A stretch of 64,000 nt of DNA from contig JAEYRH010000008.1 in assembly GCA_023435705.1 (NCBI GenBank), forward strand, positions 1-64,000, given 5' to 3'. Positions within the stretch are counted from its first letter, which is position 1. Every line of letters begins with the position of its first letter. The translations under genes were made by a program, and so were the position numbers. This stretch comes from Bacillota bacterium (GTDB lineage: Bacteria > Bacillota > Clostridia > Christensenellales > UMGS416). The notes beneath the pieces are model-generated. The model ran no database searches. It worked only from the letters and a program-made list of their open reading frames with translations, and was not told where the DNA came from. This document shows positions 25,016 to 33,385 of the stretch, piece after piece.

Positions 25016-26527
25016 TCATCCCTCCTTCATCAGGGTTTTCAGGTTTTCATACAGTTTGCGGTAAACGCCGTATGCCTTGTCATAGTTGCCGCTCAGCGAC
25101 TGGTTGGGGGTGTGGCGGCGGCTGATGGAAACGGTGCGGCCCACCGCGGTCTGGAAATCGGGATACATGCCCACGCCCACGCCGGCCAGCAGCGCCGCGC
25201 CCAATGTGGTGGCAGTGTCGGAAGAGGGCACGGCGATGGGCTTGCCGGTCACGTCGGATTTGATCTGCGTCCAAACCAAGGAGTTGGCCGAGCCGCCCAT
25301 GGCCCTGAGCTCTGAAACCTCCGCGCCGGCTGCCGCGGCAACCTCCATGTTGTGCCGGAGGGAGTACGCCACGCCCTCCATGCCCGCGCGGATCATATGG
25401 GCGCGGGTTTTGCTGTAGTCCAGTCCATAGTAGACACCCTTGGCCATCGGATCCCAGATGGGCGAGCGCTCGCCGGCCATATAGGGCAGGAACACCACGC
25501 CGTCACAGCCGGCGGCGATGGCATCGGCCTCGGCATTGATCACATCGAACACACTGATGCCCTTCCCGGCGGCTTCCAAGCGCTCCGCCGCGCAGAGCTG
25601 GCTTTCCATCCAGCGCATCACGCCGCCGCCGCCCACGCTGCCGCCCTGCAGCAGCCACGTGTCGCCGGTGACGTGGAAACTCAGAATGAGCGTGGGGTCG
25701 GCCTTGCTTTCAGCCATGCAGATGCTCATGCCGCCTGCCTGCCCGCCCTGCTCCTGGGTCTGGCCGGGGCTCACCACACCAGCTCCCAGCGTGCCGCAGG
25801 CGGCGTCCAGCCCGCCGGCGCACACCGGCGTGCCCTCCGCCAGACCGGTGATGGCAGCGGCAGCCGCCGTGACACGGCCAACGATCTCGTGACTTTTCAC
25901 CAGGTCGCAGAGCAGACCGGGGTTGACGCCGGTTTCTTTAGCCATGGCTGTATCCCAAACACCTTTTGCCATGTCAAAACAGAACATGCCGTAGCCCTGG
26001 GAAAGGTCATGGGTCATGGCGCCGGTGAGCTTCATCGCAACAAAGGCGTTGGACTGCATGATCTTGCTGGTGCGCGCCATCACGTCAGGGCGGTTTTGCT
26101 GATACCAAAGGATCTTCGGGTGGGTGTAGGCCGGCTCAACAGGGTTGCCGCACAAGTTGAAAAGCCGATCCTGCCCCACGCGGCGCTTCAGCTCTTCGCA
26201 TTGCGCCTGGGAGCGGGTGTCATACCAAATGGGCGTGTTGCAAAGCGGGGTCCCCTCGCCATCCACGGCGATGGCGGACCAGCCCTGCCCATCCAGCCCG
26301 ATGGCGGCGATCTCATCCGGCTTCACATTGCTTTTTTCCCACATTTCACCAAGCGCGGCAACGATGGCCCCCCACCAATCCATTGGGTCCTGCTCGGCCC
26401 AGCCGGGGGCCGGGTGGTGCACGACGCAGGGTTTGGCGGCCTGTGCCAGCACATGGCCTTCGCCATCAAACACAGCCACCTTGCACGCCGACGTGCCCAC
26501 GTCGATCCCAAGCAACAAATCCTTCAT
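25016..26527 (-). CDS. FGGY-family sugar kinase (xylulokinase-like)
   Basis: It phosphorylates a ketose with ATP. The 503-residue protein has the N-terminal phosphate loop LLLGIDVGTSACKVAVFD and the catalytic Asp in GGLDAACGTLGAG. The C-terminal FGGY motif region is ELRAMGGSANSLVWTQIKSDV. The sugar-binding segment reads GLDGQGWSAI instead of the GLSGQMHG expected for true XylB, so the substrate may be xylulose, fuculose or another ketose. ATG at 26527 has GGAGA seven bases upstream. It is the first gene under the LacI operator at 26541 and overlaps the next gene. Confidence 0.85.
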   Translation of the reverse strand: MKDLLLGIDVGTSACKVAVFDGEGHVLAQAAKPCVVHHPAPGWAEQDPMDWWGAIVAALGEMWEKSNVKPDEIAAIGLDGQGWSAIAVDGEGTPLCNTPIWYDTRSQAQCEELKRRVGQDRLFNLCGNPVEPAYTHPKILWYQQNRPDVMARTSKIMQSNAFVAMKLTGAMTHDLSQGYGMFCFDMAKGVWDTAMAKETGVNPGLLCDLVKSHEIVGRVTAAAAAITGLAEGTPVCAGGLDAACGTLGAGVVSPGQTQEQGGQAGGMSICMAESKADPTLILSFHVTGDTWLLQGGSVGGGGVMRWMESQLCAAERLEAAGKGISVFDVINAEADAIAAGCDGVVFLPYMAGERSPIWDPMAKGVYYGLDYSKTRAHMIRAGMEGVAYSLRHNMEVAAAAGAEVSELRAMGGSANSLVWTQIKSDVTGKPIAVPSSDTATTLGAALLAGVGVGMYPDFQTAVGRTVSISRRHTPNQSLSGNYDKAYGVYRKLYENLKTLMKEG

Positions 26528-26540
26528 ATCCTGTCTCCTA

Positions 26541-26558
26541 TCTGAAACGTTTCGTGAT
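26541..26558. promoter_or_regulatory. LacI-type operator upstream of the sugar kinase
   Basis: The core GAAACGTTTC, in the context CTGAAACGTTTCGTGAT, matches the operator upstream of the lacI-type gene. It lies between the repressor stop and the kinase start and should block entry into the kinase operon when the repressor is bound. Confidence 0.75.
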
Positions 26559-26566
26559 TGAGGCAA

Positions 26567-27580
26567 TTAATTCAATTCAGCCACGGAGGTGCCTTCGATC
26601 AGGTGGGCCTCCAGAATCACGGTGCGCCGCTCCTGGTTATCGCCCTCCATCTCCGAGAGCATCAGGTTGGCGGCCTCCAGCGCAATTTGGTCCATCGGCT
26701 GGGCCACTATGGTAAGCTTGGGCGTCATCACCCTGGAAAGCTCCAGGTTGTCAAAGCCAACGAACGACAGCCCGTCGGGGATTTTTACGCCGGCTTCGTT
26801 GGCGGCGATGATGGCGCCCAATGTCATTTCATAGTTGGAAGTGATCACCGCGGTGATGGCAGGCGCAAGGCTGAGCAGCCGCTTCATGCCCTCATAACCG
26901 CCGGAAAGGGACTGCTCCACGGCGCACTCCAGCGCCTGGTCCGGCGCGATGCCCGCCGCGTGAAGCGCGTCGCGATAACCCTGTGTGCGCTCCCGAAAGG
27001 TAAACACTTTATCGCCGCCACTGATCAGGCCGATACGCCGGTGGCCGTGCGCTACCAAATGCTCCACGGCCAAGGCTGCTGCGTTGCGGTTGTCAATAAT
27101 AACTGCGCTGTAGCCCCTTTTCTCGATCCGGCGGTCAAACAGCACCACCGGTGTGCCCTGATCCAAAGCCGGCTGAAAGGTGTGCCCATCGGCAGCGACC
27201 GGCAATGCAAGGATGCCGTCCACCTTTTTGGAAAGCAAAAACTCCACGGCGTTTTGCTCCAGCTTTTCATCCGAGCGGCAATCGCACACGGCAACGGCAT
27301 AGCCACGCTGCCGCAGAATGTCTTCCATGGAGGAAATGATCGAGGTGCAAAACAGGTTGGAAAGCTCAGGGATCACCACGCCGATCGTGCGGGAGCGGCT
27401 GGTCTTCAGCGCCCTGGCATATTCATTGGGCCGGTAGCCAAGCTCCGCCACGGCGCGATCCAAAAGCGCCCTGTTTTCCGGCCGCACGTTGCCTCCGTTG
27501 ACATACTTGGAGATCGTGGCCAGGCCCAAGCCGGTCGCTTTTTGGATGTCTTTCATCGTGGAGTTGGCTGTTCGTTTCAT
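26567..27580 (-). CDS. LacI-family transcriptional repressor
   Basis: The 337-residue protein has an N-terminal LacI helix-turn-helix (MKDIQKATGLGLATISKYVN), a hinge helix (RPNEYARALKTSRSRTIGV) and a periplasmic-binding-like sugar domain (about residues 62-337). It probably represses itself and the downstream kinase-dehydrogenase-reductase-fucU-fucosidase operon through two matching palindromes, and is released by a pathway sugar. The start ATG at 27580 has a weak AGGATGG site. The effector is not readable. Confidence 0.92.
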   Translation of the reverse strand: MKRTANSTMKDIQKATGLGLATISKYVNGGNVRPENRALLDRAVAELGYRPNEYARALKTSRSRTIGVVIPELSNLFCTSIISSMEDILRQRGYAVAVCDCRSDEKLEQNAVEFLLSKKVDGILALPVAADGHTFQPALDQGTPVVLFDRRIEKRGYSAVIIDNRNAAALAVEHLVAHGHRRIGLISGGDKVFTFRERTQGYRDALHAAGIAPDQALECAVEQSLSGGYEGMKRLLSLAPAITAVITSNYEMTLGAIIAANEAGVKIPDGLSFVGFDNLELSRVMTPKLTIVAQPMDQIALEAANLMLSEMEGDNQERRTVILEAHLIEGTSVAELN

Positions 27581-27591
27581 GACCCATCCTA

Positions 27592-27607
27592 ACGAAACGT
27601 TTCGTGA
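27592..27607. promoter_or_regulatory. LacI-type operator (autoregulatory)
   Basis: The palindrome CGAAACGTTTCG, extended on one side as CGTGAT, lies immediately downstream of the -10 of the repressor gene. It shares GAAACGTTTCGTGAT with the operator at 26541. Confidence 0.8.
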
Positions 27608-27609
27608 TC

Positions 27610-27638
27610 AGTATATCTTCGCAGCAGAGGGTTGTCAA
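27610..27638 (-). promoter_or_regulatory. Promoter of the lacI-type gene
   Basis: On the minus strand a perfect TTGACA (27638-27633) and TATACT (27615-27610) are 17 bases apart, just upstream of the operator. Confidence 0.85.
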
Positions 27639-27673
27639 TCGGATCACAAAAGTTTAACAAGTTGAGGCTGCTT

Positions 27674-29161
27674 CTATTCCACCCAGTTCCTCGCCCGCTC
27701 CACCGCCCTGTGCCAGCCGTGGAGCGAAGCCTGCACGGTGCTGGCTTCCGCAGAGGGCCGGAACACCTCCCCCACGCGGCAACGGTCTGCCACATCGCCC
27801 AGGCTGGTGAAAAGACCAGCCTGAAGGCCGGCGAAATAGGCAGCGCCCATGGCCGTGGTCTCCACACAGGCGGGCCGCACCACCGGCCTGCCGGCCAGGT
27901 CGGCCTGAAACTGCATCAGGAAGTTGTTGGCCGAAGCGCCGCCGTCCACCTTTAAGGTGGCCAGCCGGATGCCGGAGTCGGCCTCCATGGCGGCAAGCAG
28001 GTCCGCACTCTGATAGGCGATGGATTCCAATGTTGCCCGCACCACATGGGCGTGGGTGGTGCCGCGGGTGATGCCCACCATCGCACCGCGGGCATACATA
28101 TCCCACCAGGGCGCGCCCAACCCTGAGAACGCCGGCACCAGATAGACGCCGCCGGAATCGGGCACCGACCGGGCCAGCTCCTCCGTTTCGGCGGCGGTGC
28201 GCACCAGGCCAAGCCCGTCCCGGAGCCACTGCACGGCAGCGCCGGCGGTAAACACCGAGCCCTCAAGCGCGTAGACGGGGCCGTGGCCCGCATCCCACGC
28301 CACGGTGGCAAGGAGACGGTTTTTGGATTGCACCGGCTTGTCGCCGGTGTTCATCAGCAAAAAGCAGCCGGTGCCATAGGTGTTTTTCGCCTCGCCGGGC
28401 GCAAAACACGCCTGCCCGAAGAGCGCCGCCTGCTGGTCGCCCGCCACGCCGCAGATGGGGATCTCCGCGCCGAGCACGTCGCGGCGGATGCGCCCGAACC
28501 CGGCAGCGCAGGGCAGCACCTCCGGCAGCATCGCCTTGGGCACACCGAGCATCTTCAGCATCTGGTCATCCCACCGCATCTCATGGATGTTGAAGAGCAT
28601 CGTGCGGGAAGCATTGGTCACATCGGTGAGGTGATTGCGCCCCTCCGTCAGGTTCCAGATGAGCCAGCTGTCCACCGTGCCGAACAACAGGTTGCCCGCT
28701 TCGGCCTGGGCGCGGGCACCGGGCACGTTGTCCAGGATCCATTTCACCTTCGTGCCGGAAAAATAGGCATCGGCCAGAAGGCCGGTGCGGCTGCCGATCT
28801 CCTGCTCCAGGCCATCGGCACGCAGTTGGGAGCAGAGCTCCGCCGAGCGGCGGCACTGCCACACGATGGCGTTGCAGACGGGCCGGCCGGTGTGCTTCTC
28901 CCACACGAGGGCGGTTTCCCGTTGGTTGGCGATGCCGGCAGCCACGATGTCGCGAGCGTCGATACCGGCCTTGGCCACGGCCTCGCGCATTGTCTCGGTC
29001 TGCGTGGAGAGGATGTCAAAAGGGTCGTGCTCCACCCAGCCGGGCTGCGGGTAGATCTGACGAAACTCACGCTGGGCCAGCGAGACAATGTGCATCTGTT
29101 CGTCAAAGAGGATCGTGCGGGAGCTGGTGGTGCCTTGGTCCAGCGCCAGGATGTATTTCAT
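27674..29161 (-). CDS. glpK: Glycerol kinase
   Basis: It phosphorylates glycerol to glycerol 3-phosphate. The 495-residue FGGY kinase has the N-terminus YILALDQGTTSSRTILFD, glycerol-binding residues in ANQRETALVWEKHTG, the GVAGDQQAALFGQ motif with the catalytic Asp, and the C-terminal KVDGGASANNFLMQFQAD. The His that is phosphorylated by HPr in some Firmicute enzymes (HFYG context) is not seen in the aligned stretch GFGRIRRDVLGAEIP, so PTS control through that residue is unlikely. ATG at 29161 has GGGAGGAA upstream. No glpF or glpD is adjacent. Confidence 0.95.
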   Translation of the reverse strand: MKYILALDQGTTSSRTILFDEQMHIVSLAQREFRQIYPQPGWVEHDPFDILSTQTETMREAVAKAGIDARDIVAAGIANQRETALVWEKHTGRPVCNAIVWQCRRSAELCSQLRADGLEQEIGSRTGLLADAYFSGTKVKWILDNVPGARAQAEAGNLLFGTVDSWLIWNLTEGRNHLTDVTNASRTMLFNIHEMRWDDQMLKMLGVPKAMLPEVLPCAAGFGRIRRDVLGAEIPICGVAGDQQAALFGQACFAPGEAKNTYGTGCFLLMNTGDKPVQSKNRLLATVAWDAGHGPVYALEGSVFTAGAAVQWLRDGLGLVRTAAETEELARSVPDSGGVYLVPAFSGLGAPWWDMYARGAMVGITRGTTHAHVVRATLESIAYQSADLLAAMEADSGIRLATLKVDGGASANNFLMQFQADLAGRPVVRPACVETTAMGAAYFAGLQAGLFTSLGDVADRCRVGEVFRPSAEASTVQASLHGWHRAVERARNWVE

Positions 29162-29207
29162 CGAGATTCCTCCCTGTGCGGCTCTCATTCTCTGACCGGA
29201 TGGCAAT

Positions 29208-29236
29208 ATTATAGTCTTTTCTTCCTGGAATGAAAA
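29208..29236 (-). promoter_or_regulatory. Promoter of glpK
   Basis: On the minus strand TTTTCA (29236-29231) and TATAAT (29213-29208) are 17 bases apart. Confidence 0.65.
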
Positions 29237-29258
29237 TGTCGATGGGCCCTGCGGTGGA

Positions 29259-29456
29259 TTCAATAAGTGGCTTCGTCCTTTTACTGGTGTATCTACGAAA
29301 TTTCTGGCAAACTATTTGCATTGGTACAAATGGCTAACAACCTTAAAAGAGGACAAAGAAACAATTCGCCGGAACAATTTACTTGTTCATGAATTAACTA
29401 AAGTAGTGAATACACGGATACGTAATTATGGAGGTCGCTTGCCTTGTTTTGTATGA
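29259..29456 (+). pseudogene. C-terminal remnant of an IS1595/ISXO2-type transposase
   Basis: The forward frame encodes FNKWLRPFTGVSTKFLANYL then HWYKWLTT and runs to a stop at 29454 through RIRNYGGRLPCFV. The pattern of a basic segment, GVSTK(F/Y)L, NYLHWYKW matches the end of DDE transposases of the IS1595 (ISXO2-like) group. The catalytic core and start are absent, and the base composition is AT-rich. It is a decayed insertion-sequence end next to the glpK promoter. No clear terminal inverted repeat was found. Confidence 0.65.
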
Positions 29457-29471
29457 AAGTTAGGTATACTG

Positions 29472-29891
29472 TTATGGAGGTATTACTCCCCCTGTTCCTA
29501 TTTCCTTTATCTTATACCGCATTTTTTCTTTGCTGACTGATGCCATCAAAAAGTTTCCTCTAGTCCAACCATCTGCTGTCCAATCACCATTAGCACCATA
29601 CCAAATAGTGTTTTCACATTGTGGTTTTACTGAAAAATAAACATAAAAAATGAATCCAGATTTACTCTCTCTAGTAACTGTTATATCATCGATTTCATAT
29701 TCTAGTATTCTATCATTCTCAGTTAGGGATGCAGATTTGTATTTGTCAAGATACTCCTCGAATAGTTTCTTGGCAACGTTACCGTTATTCAGAGGAATTG
29801 AAGGTAATATGGACAGAAATACATAAATAGCAATCAATACAACTATTGCTAATATACAATATAGTAATGCTTTCATATTTATTACAATCAT
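29472..29891 (-). CDS. Small membrane-anchored protein of unknown function
   Basis: The protein has 139 residues, with an N-terminal membrane segment (ALLYCILAIVVLIAIYVFLS) and an outward soluble domain of about 110 residues with alternating strands (FIFYVYFSVKPQ). No family is recognised. The gene is AT-rich, unlike its neighbours, and lies in the same island as the transposase remnant. The start is uncertain: ATG 29891 or the ATG at 29876 that begins MKALLYC; neither has a good binding site. It is probably acquired. The spacer 29892-30159 holds nothing recognisable. Confidence 0.55.
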   Translation of the reverse strand: MIVINMKALLYCILAIVVLIAIYVFLSILPSIPLNNGNVAKKLFEEYLDKYKSASLTENDRILEYEIDDITVTRESKSGFIFYVYFSVKPQCENTIWYGANGDWTADGWTRGNFLMASVSKEKMRYKIKEIGTGGVIPP

Positions 29892-30159
29892 ACTTATATA
29901 TATGGATTACCTTTGAGATATGAACACTTAGCCAAACAAAAAAGAAAAAGCTTATGACTGTACAGGGTTGATACATTGTCCATTGCATGACGAATTATTA
30001 TTCCGCTGACCTAGCAAAGCTTATATAAATATCTTCACAGGAAAGATATATTGACTGATATTAGCAACTACAATCAATATTTTGGTCTAGCATAGCCTTT
30101 CAGAAAAGCTTGTCCGGCTCAATCCATCGGGATATACTACAGGAAAAGGAGGGCTCATC

Positions 30160-30519
30160 ATGAAGTTTTGCTGGAGCACGCTGCGCGTGGCAAACATGTC
30201 CCGATCGCTGGAGTTTTACCGCGACCTGCTGGGTCTGGAGATCAACAGGAGATTCCCCTTCGGCCCCGGCGGCGAAATCGTTTTCCTTGGAAAAGGAGAG
30301 ACATTGGTCGAGCTCATCGCCGACGGCACAGGTAAAAAGACCCAGCTTGGGCCGGACATCAGCTGGGGGTTTGAAGTGCCCTCGCTGGATGAAATGATGG
30401 AGAAGATGAAGCAAGCGGGCATCGAAGCGCAGGGTCCGTTTCAGCCAAACCCACATGTGCGGTTTTTCTATGTGCTCGATCCCGACGGAATGAGGATACA
30501 GTTTGTGGAGAATTTGTGA
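30160..30519 (+). CDS. VOC/glyoxalase-superfamily protein
   Basis: The 119-residue protein has the paired beta-alpha-beta-beta-beta modules of the vicinal oxygen chelate superfamily: RVANMSRSLEFYRDLLGLEI, then VELIAD, then FEVPSLDEMMEKMKQAG and FFYVLDPDGMRIQFVEN. In typical metal-dependent members two His ligands precede the first strand motif and the second module; here these positions read CWSTLRV and DISWGFEV, so only the two Glu ligands remain. It may be a non-metal or altered VOC protein. AAAAGGAGG precedes the ATG. It is coupled to the next small gene. Confidence 0.85.
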   Translation: MKFCWSTLRVANMSRSLEFYRDLLGLEINRRFPFGPGGEIVFLGKGETLVELIADGTGKKTQLGPDISWGFEVPSLDEMMEKMKQAGIEAQGPFQPNPHVRFFYVLDPDGMRIQFVENL

Positions 30520-30520
30520 G

Positions 30521-30709
30521 ATGGCGCAATACACCAGGGAGGAATTGACCGAGGCGCTGCGGGCCGTCACATCGGTAATCCACAAATGCGAAAAAGCGCA
30601 GGAGAAATTCCCGGGTGGCACATCCCATCACACTCTGCTTGTGAACAGGCTGAACGCGATGTACATCTCGAAAAGACTGATTGAGGAGGCGCTGAGCCAG
30701 GCGCAGTGA
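30521..30709 (+). CDS. Small conserved protein of unknown function
   Basis: The 62-residue protein starts MAQYTREELTEALRAV, is mostly helical and contains HTLLVNRLNAMYIS. It resembles small uncharacterised Firmicute proteins with an HTLLxxRIxA pattern. The ATG lies one base after the stop of the VOC gene (TGAgATG), so the two are cotranslated. No function can be assigned. Confidence 0.6.
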   Translation: MAQYTREELTEALRAVTSVIHKCEKAQEKFPGGTSHHTLLVNRLNAMYISKRLIEEALSQAQ

Positions 30710-30727
30710 ACGCCAGAGCCTAAGCTG

Positions 30728-31900
30728 CTATTGGAGGGCTTCCTGGTTGCTGTCGTGCTGGCGCTGGCGGTGCACCTGCCGCACGCGGATGTAGCGGGTG
30801 ATGATGAGCTTGATCACACCTGCCACCGGCACCGCAAGCAGCACGCCCCACAGCCCAAACAGACCACCGCCCACGATGATGCTCAGCAGGATCCAGAAGG
30901 GCGAAAGCCCCATCCGGTCGCTGAACACCAGGGGCTCAAAAACGTAATTATCCACCTGGTGGATCACAAGGATCGCGATGGCGGTGTAGATGGCTTTTTG
31001 GGGGCTATCCAGAAGCGCCACAATGATGGGCGGCACAGCGCCGATAAACGGGCCCAGATAAGGCACCAATGTGGTGATGGCCACTATCGCCGCCATCAGC
31101 ACCACATAGCGCACCCCCAGGAAACTCAACGCGATGAAGCTGATCACAAACATGATCATCGCCAGCAGCAGCTTTGCGCTGATGTAGCGGCCAAACACAC
31201 CGTCCACCGCATGCAGGAAGTTCATCGCCGCCGTGCTGCGGGGGCCGCCGAGCCAGGCATGCAAAAACCGGCGGAAGCTCTCGAGGATGTGTTCCCGCTC
31301 GTTGAGCAAGTAGAAGGAAAGCACCAGCCCCAGGATGCCGCTGGCAACCGAGGAGCCAAACCGCAGCACAAAATCGAGAATACCCCCCACTGTGATCTGC
31401 AGGCTGTTGCGCAGCAAGTTCAATTGATTGGTAATTTCTGTCTGCACTTCAGCGCTCTTCAGCAGCGGGTAAGTCTCCAGAAGGTCGTCATAAAATTCAC
31501 CGAGCAGCTTGACATAATGCTCCCAGTTGGTGAGCAAGTCGTTGATGTTACGCACGATGCCGGGGATCACGTAATACAGCGTGAACACAATCACCGTCAC
31601 GGTGGCGGCATATACTACGATCAGCGAGGCAAGCTTTCGGGCTTTCGCATGCTTGTCATTCTTAAAGACCTTACCAAGCAATGCATCGATGACTGTGACT
31701 GCCGGGCTCAGGATATATGCCAGAATGACTGCCGTGATGAATGGGCTCAACAGCTCCAACAGGAATCCCAACACGTTGACCAGGCTTATCCAAATGTCAT
31801 CGCTGGCTTGCAGCATCCTGCTGAACAAAAGCAAGGCTGCCGCTGTCACAAAAACGTACAGGCAGATCTTCAGGTATTTTTTGTCAAACTCGAATTTCAT
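30728..31900 (-). CDS. AI-2E family transporter (PerM/TqsA type)
   Basis: This integral membrane protein of 390 residues has about eight membrane segments in the AI-2E/UPF0118 arrangement. It has two N-terminal helices, a cytosolic or external stretch around residues 105-165 (NINDLLTNWEHYVKLLGEFYDD), then a C-terminal cluster with the conserved LVPYLGPFIGAVPP and WGVLLAVPVAGVIK. Members are reported as autoinducer exporters or ion antiporters; the substrate here is unknown. It is monocistronic and convergent with the small gene at 30.7 kb. Confidence 0.88.
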   Translation of the reverse strand: MKFEFDKKYLKICLYVFVTAAALLLFSRMLQASDDIWISLVNVLGFLLELLSPFITAVILAYILSPAVTVIDALLGKVFKNDKHAKARKLASLIVVYAATVTVIVFTLYYVIPGIVRNINDLLTNWEHYVKLLGEFYDDLLETYPLLKSAEVQTEITNQLNLLRNSLQITVGGILDFVLRFGSSVASGILGLVLSFYLLNEREHILESFRRFLHAWLGGPRSTAAMNFLHAVDGVFGRYISAKLLLAMIMFVISFIALSFLGVRYVVLMAAIVAITTLVPYLGPFIGAVPPIIVALLDSPQKAIYTAIAILVIHQVDNYVFEPLVFSDRMGLSPFWILLSIIVGGGLFGLWGVLLAVPVAGVIKLIITRYIRVRQVHRQRQHDSNQEALQ

Positions 31901-31958
31901 GCAGCCCCCTGGGTGCCGAATACTACTATTATAATCGAAGCGGTGGGGAAGTAAAAGT

Positions 31959-32151
31959 ACCCTCTCCCCTTACCCCTCCCCCATCACTGTGGGAGGGGTA
32001 TTTTTGTGAAGGGGCTTCGCCCCTATTACCCCGAATTTTATCCAGCTAGTCGTTTCTGATAAGCCTGATAGGATTTGGGGACCGGGGGCGCCAGCCCCGA
32101 GCAAACTACCCCCTCCCACTAGCAAGGGGGAGGGGGCTGGGGGGAGAGGGT
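31959..32151. repeat. Composite GC-rich palindromic element (copy 2) with long-range inverted repeat
   Basis: The outer arms ACCCTCTCCCC (31959-31969) and GGGGAGAGGGT (32141-32151) are complementary over 170 bases. Inside are a hairpin TACCCCTCCC/GGGAGGGGTA followed by TTTTT, a GGGGCTTCGCCCC hairpin and a CCCCCTCCC/GGGGGAGGGGG module. The first hairpin can terminate leftward or rightward transcription. It fills the gap between the AI-2E protein gene and sbcD; no gene is present. Confidence 0.75.
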
Positions 32152-32239
32152 GAGCTTTGTCCCATTTCCCGCATCACCTCTTCCTCACCTGTATGATATA
32201 ATATGATTTATCTATACACTCCCATGGGAAAGGCCGCCG

Positions 32240-33385
32240 ATGAGAATTCTGCACACCTCCGACTGGCACCTGGGCCGCATTTTCTGCGGCACACACCTGA
32301 CCGGCGACCAGGAAGCCGCGCTGGAAAGCCTGACCGATTTGATCGGGCAGGCTGACATTGACGCGGTCGTGATCGCAGGCGACGTGTTTGACCGGGCTGT
32401 GCCACCGGTGGATGCCGTGAACCTGCTGGATGACACACTGAACCGCATCGTGTTCGGGCTGAAAAAGCCGGTGGTTGCCATCGCCGGCAACCATGACAGC
32501 CCGGACCGGCTGGCATTCGGCAGCAAGTTTTTCACCGCGCACGGCCTGCATGTGTTTGGCCAGCCCGGTGCGCAGGATGCGGTGGTCGTGCTGGAAGACC
32601 GCCACGGGCCGTTGGCCTTCTGCGCCCTGCCCTATGCCGACGGGCCCACTGTGCGAGCGGCGCTGGGCGATGAGCAGATCACCGGCCACGAGGACGCGAT
32701 GGCGGCACTCACAAACCGGGCACGCATGGCCTCTGCAGGGTTTGCGCGGCGAATCGCCGTGGCGCACACGTTTGTGGCCGGCGGTGTGGCCTCTGACAGC
32801 GAGCGGCCACTGTCGGTGGGCGGCACGGCCAGTGTGCCGGCGGGGTTGTTTGACGGGTTTCATCACACGATGCTGGGCCACCTGCACCGGCCCCAGCGCA
32901 TGGGCGGCAGCGTCGCCTATTCGGGGTCGCTGCTGAAATACTCCTTTGACGAGGCCGGGCACAAGAAGTCTGTGAGCATCGTGGAGATCGATGGGGCCGG
33001 CAATGTGGCCGTGGAGGCGGTGGAGCTGAAGCCTCGCCGCGACGTGCGGGTGCTCCGGGGCAAGCTTTTGGATTTGATCAAGGATGCCGAAACCGACCCA
33101 GGCCGTAGCGACTATATCAAGGCCGTGCTCACCGACGAGGGCGCGATCTTCGACGCGATGGGCCAACTGCGCAAGGCCTATCCCAACGCGCTGGAAATCG
33201 AGCGCGAGTTCATCACCGTGGCGGCACAGGGCAAGGCTGTGGCCGGTGACTATCGGAAGTTTACAGACTTTGAGCTGTTTTGTGATTTTTACAGCCAGGT
33301 GACTGGCAAGCCGCTCCAGGAGGGCAGCCTGCCCGCGCTGCGCATGGCGCTCGAAGAGCTGCGGAGAGGGGGCGGCGAGCGATGA
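32240..33385 (+). CDS. sbcD: Exonuclease SbcCD subunit D
   Basis: This is the nuclease subunit of the SbcCD (Rad50/Mre11-like) complex, which cleaves DNA hairpins and protein-blocked ends. The 381-residue protein has all calcineurin-like phosphoesterase motifs: HTSDWHLGR, IAGDVFDRA, AIAGNHDSPDR, AVAHTFV and MLGHLHRPQ. The capping domain follows. ATG at 32240 has GAAAGG about six bases away. It overlaps sbcC by four bases. Confidence 0.95.
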   Translation: MRILHTSDWHLGRIFCGTHLTGDQEAALESLTDLIGQADIDAVVIAGDVFDRAVPPVDAVNLLDDTLNRIVFGLKKPVVAIAGNHDSPDRLAFGSKFFTAHGLHVFGQPGAQDAVVVLEDRHGPLAFCALPYADGPTVRAALGDEQITGHEDAMAALTNRARMASAGFARRIAVAHTFVAGGVASDSERPLSVGGTASVPAGLFDGFHHTMLGHLHRPQRMGGSVAYSGSLLKYSFDEAGHKKSVSIVEIDGAGNVAVEAVELKPRRDVRVLRGKLLDLIKDAETDPGRSDYIKAVLTDEGAIFDAMGQLRKAYPNALEIEREFITVAAQGKAVAGDYRKFTDFELFCDFYSQVTGKPLQEGSLPALRMALEELRRGGGER

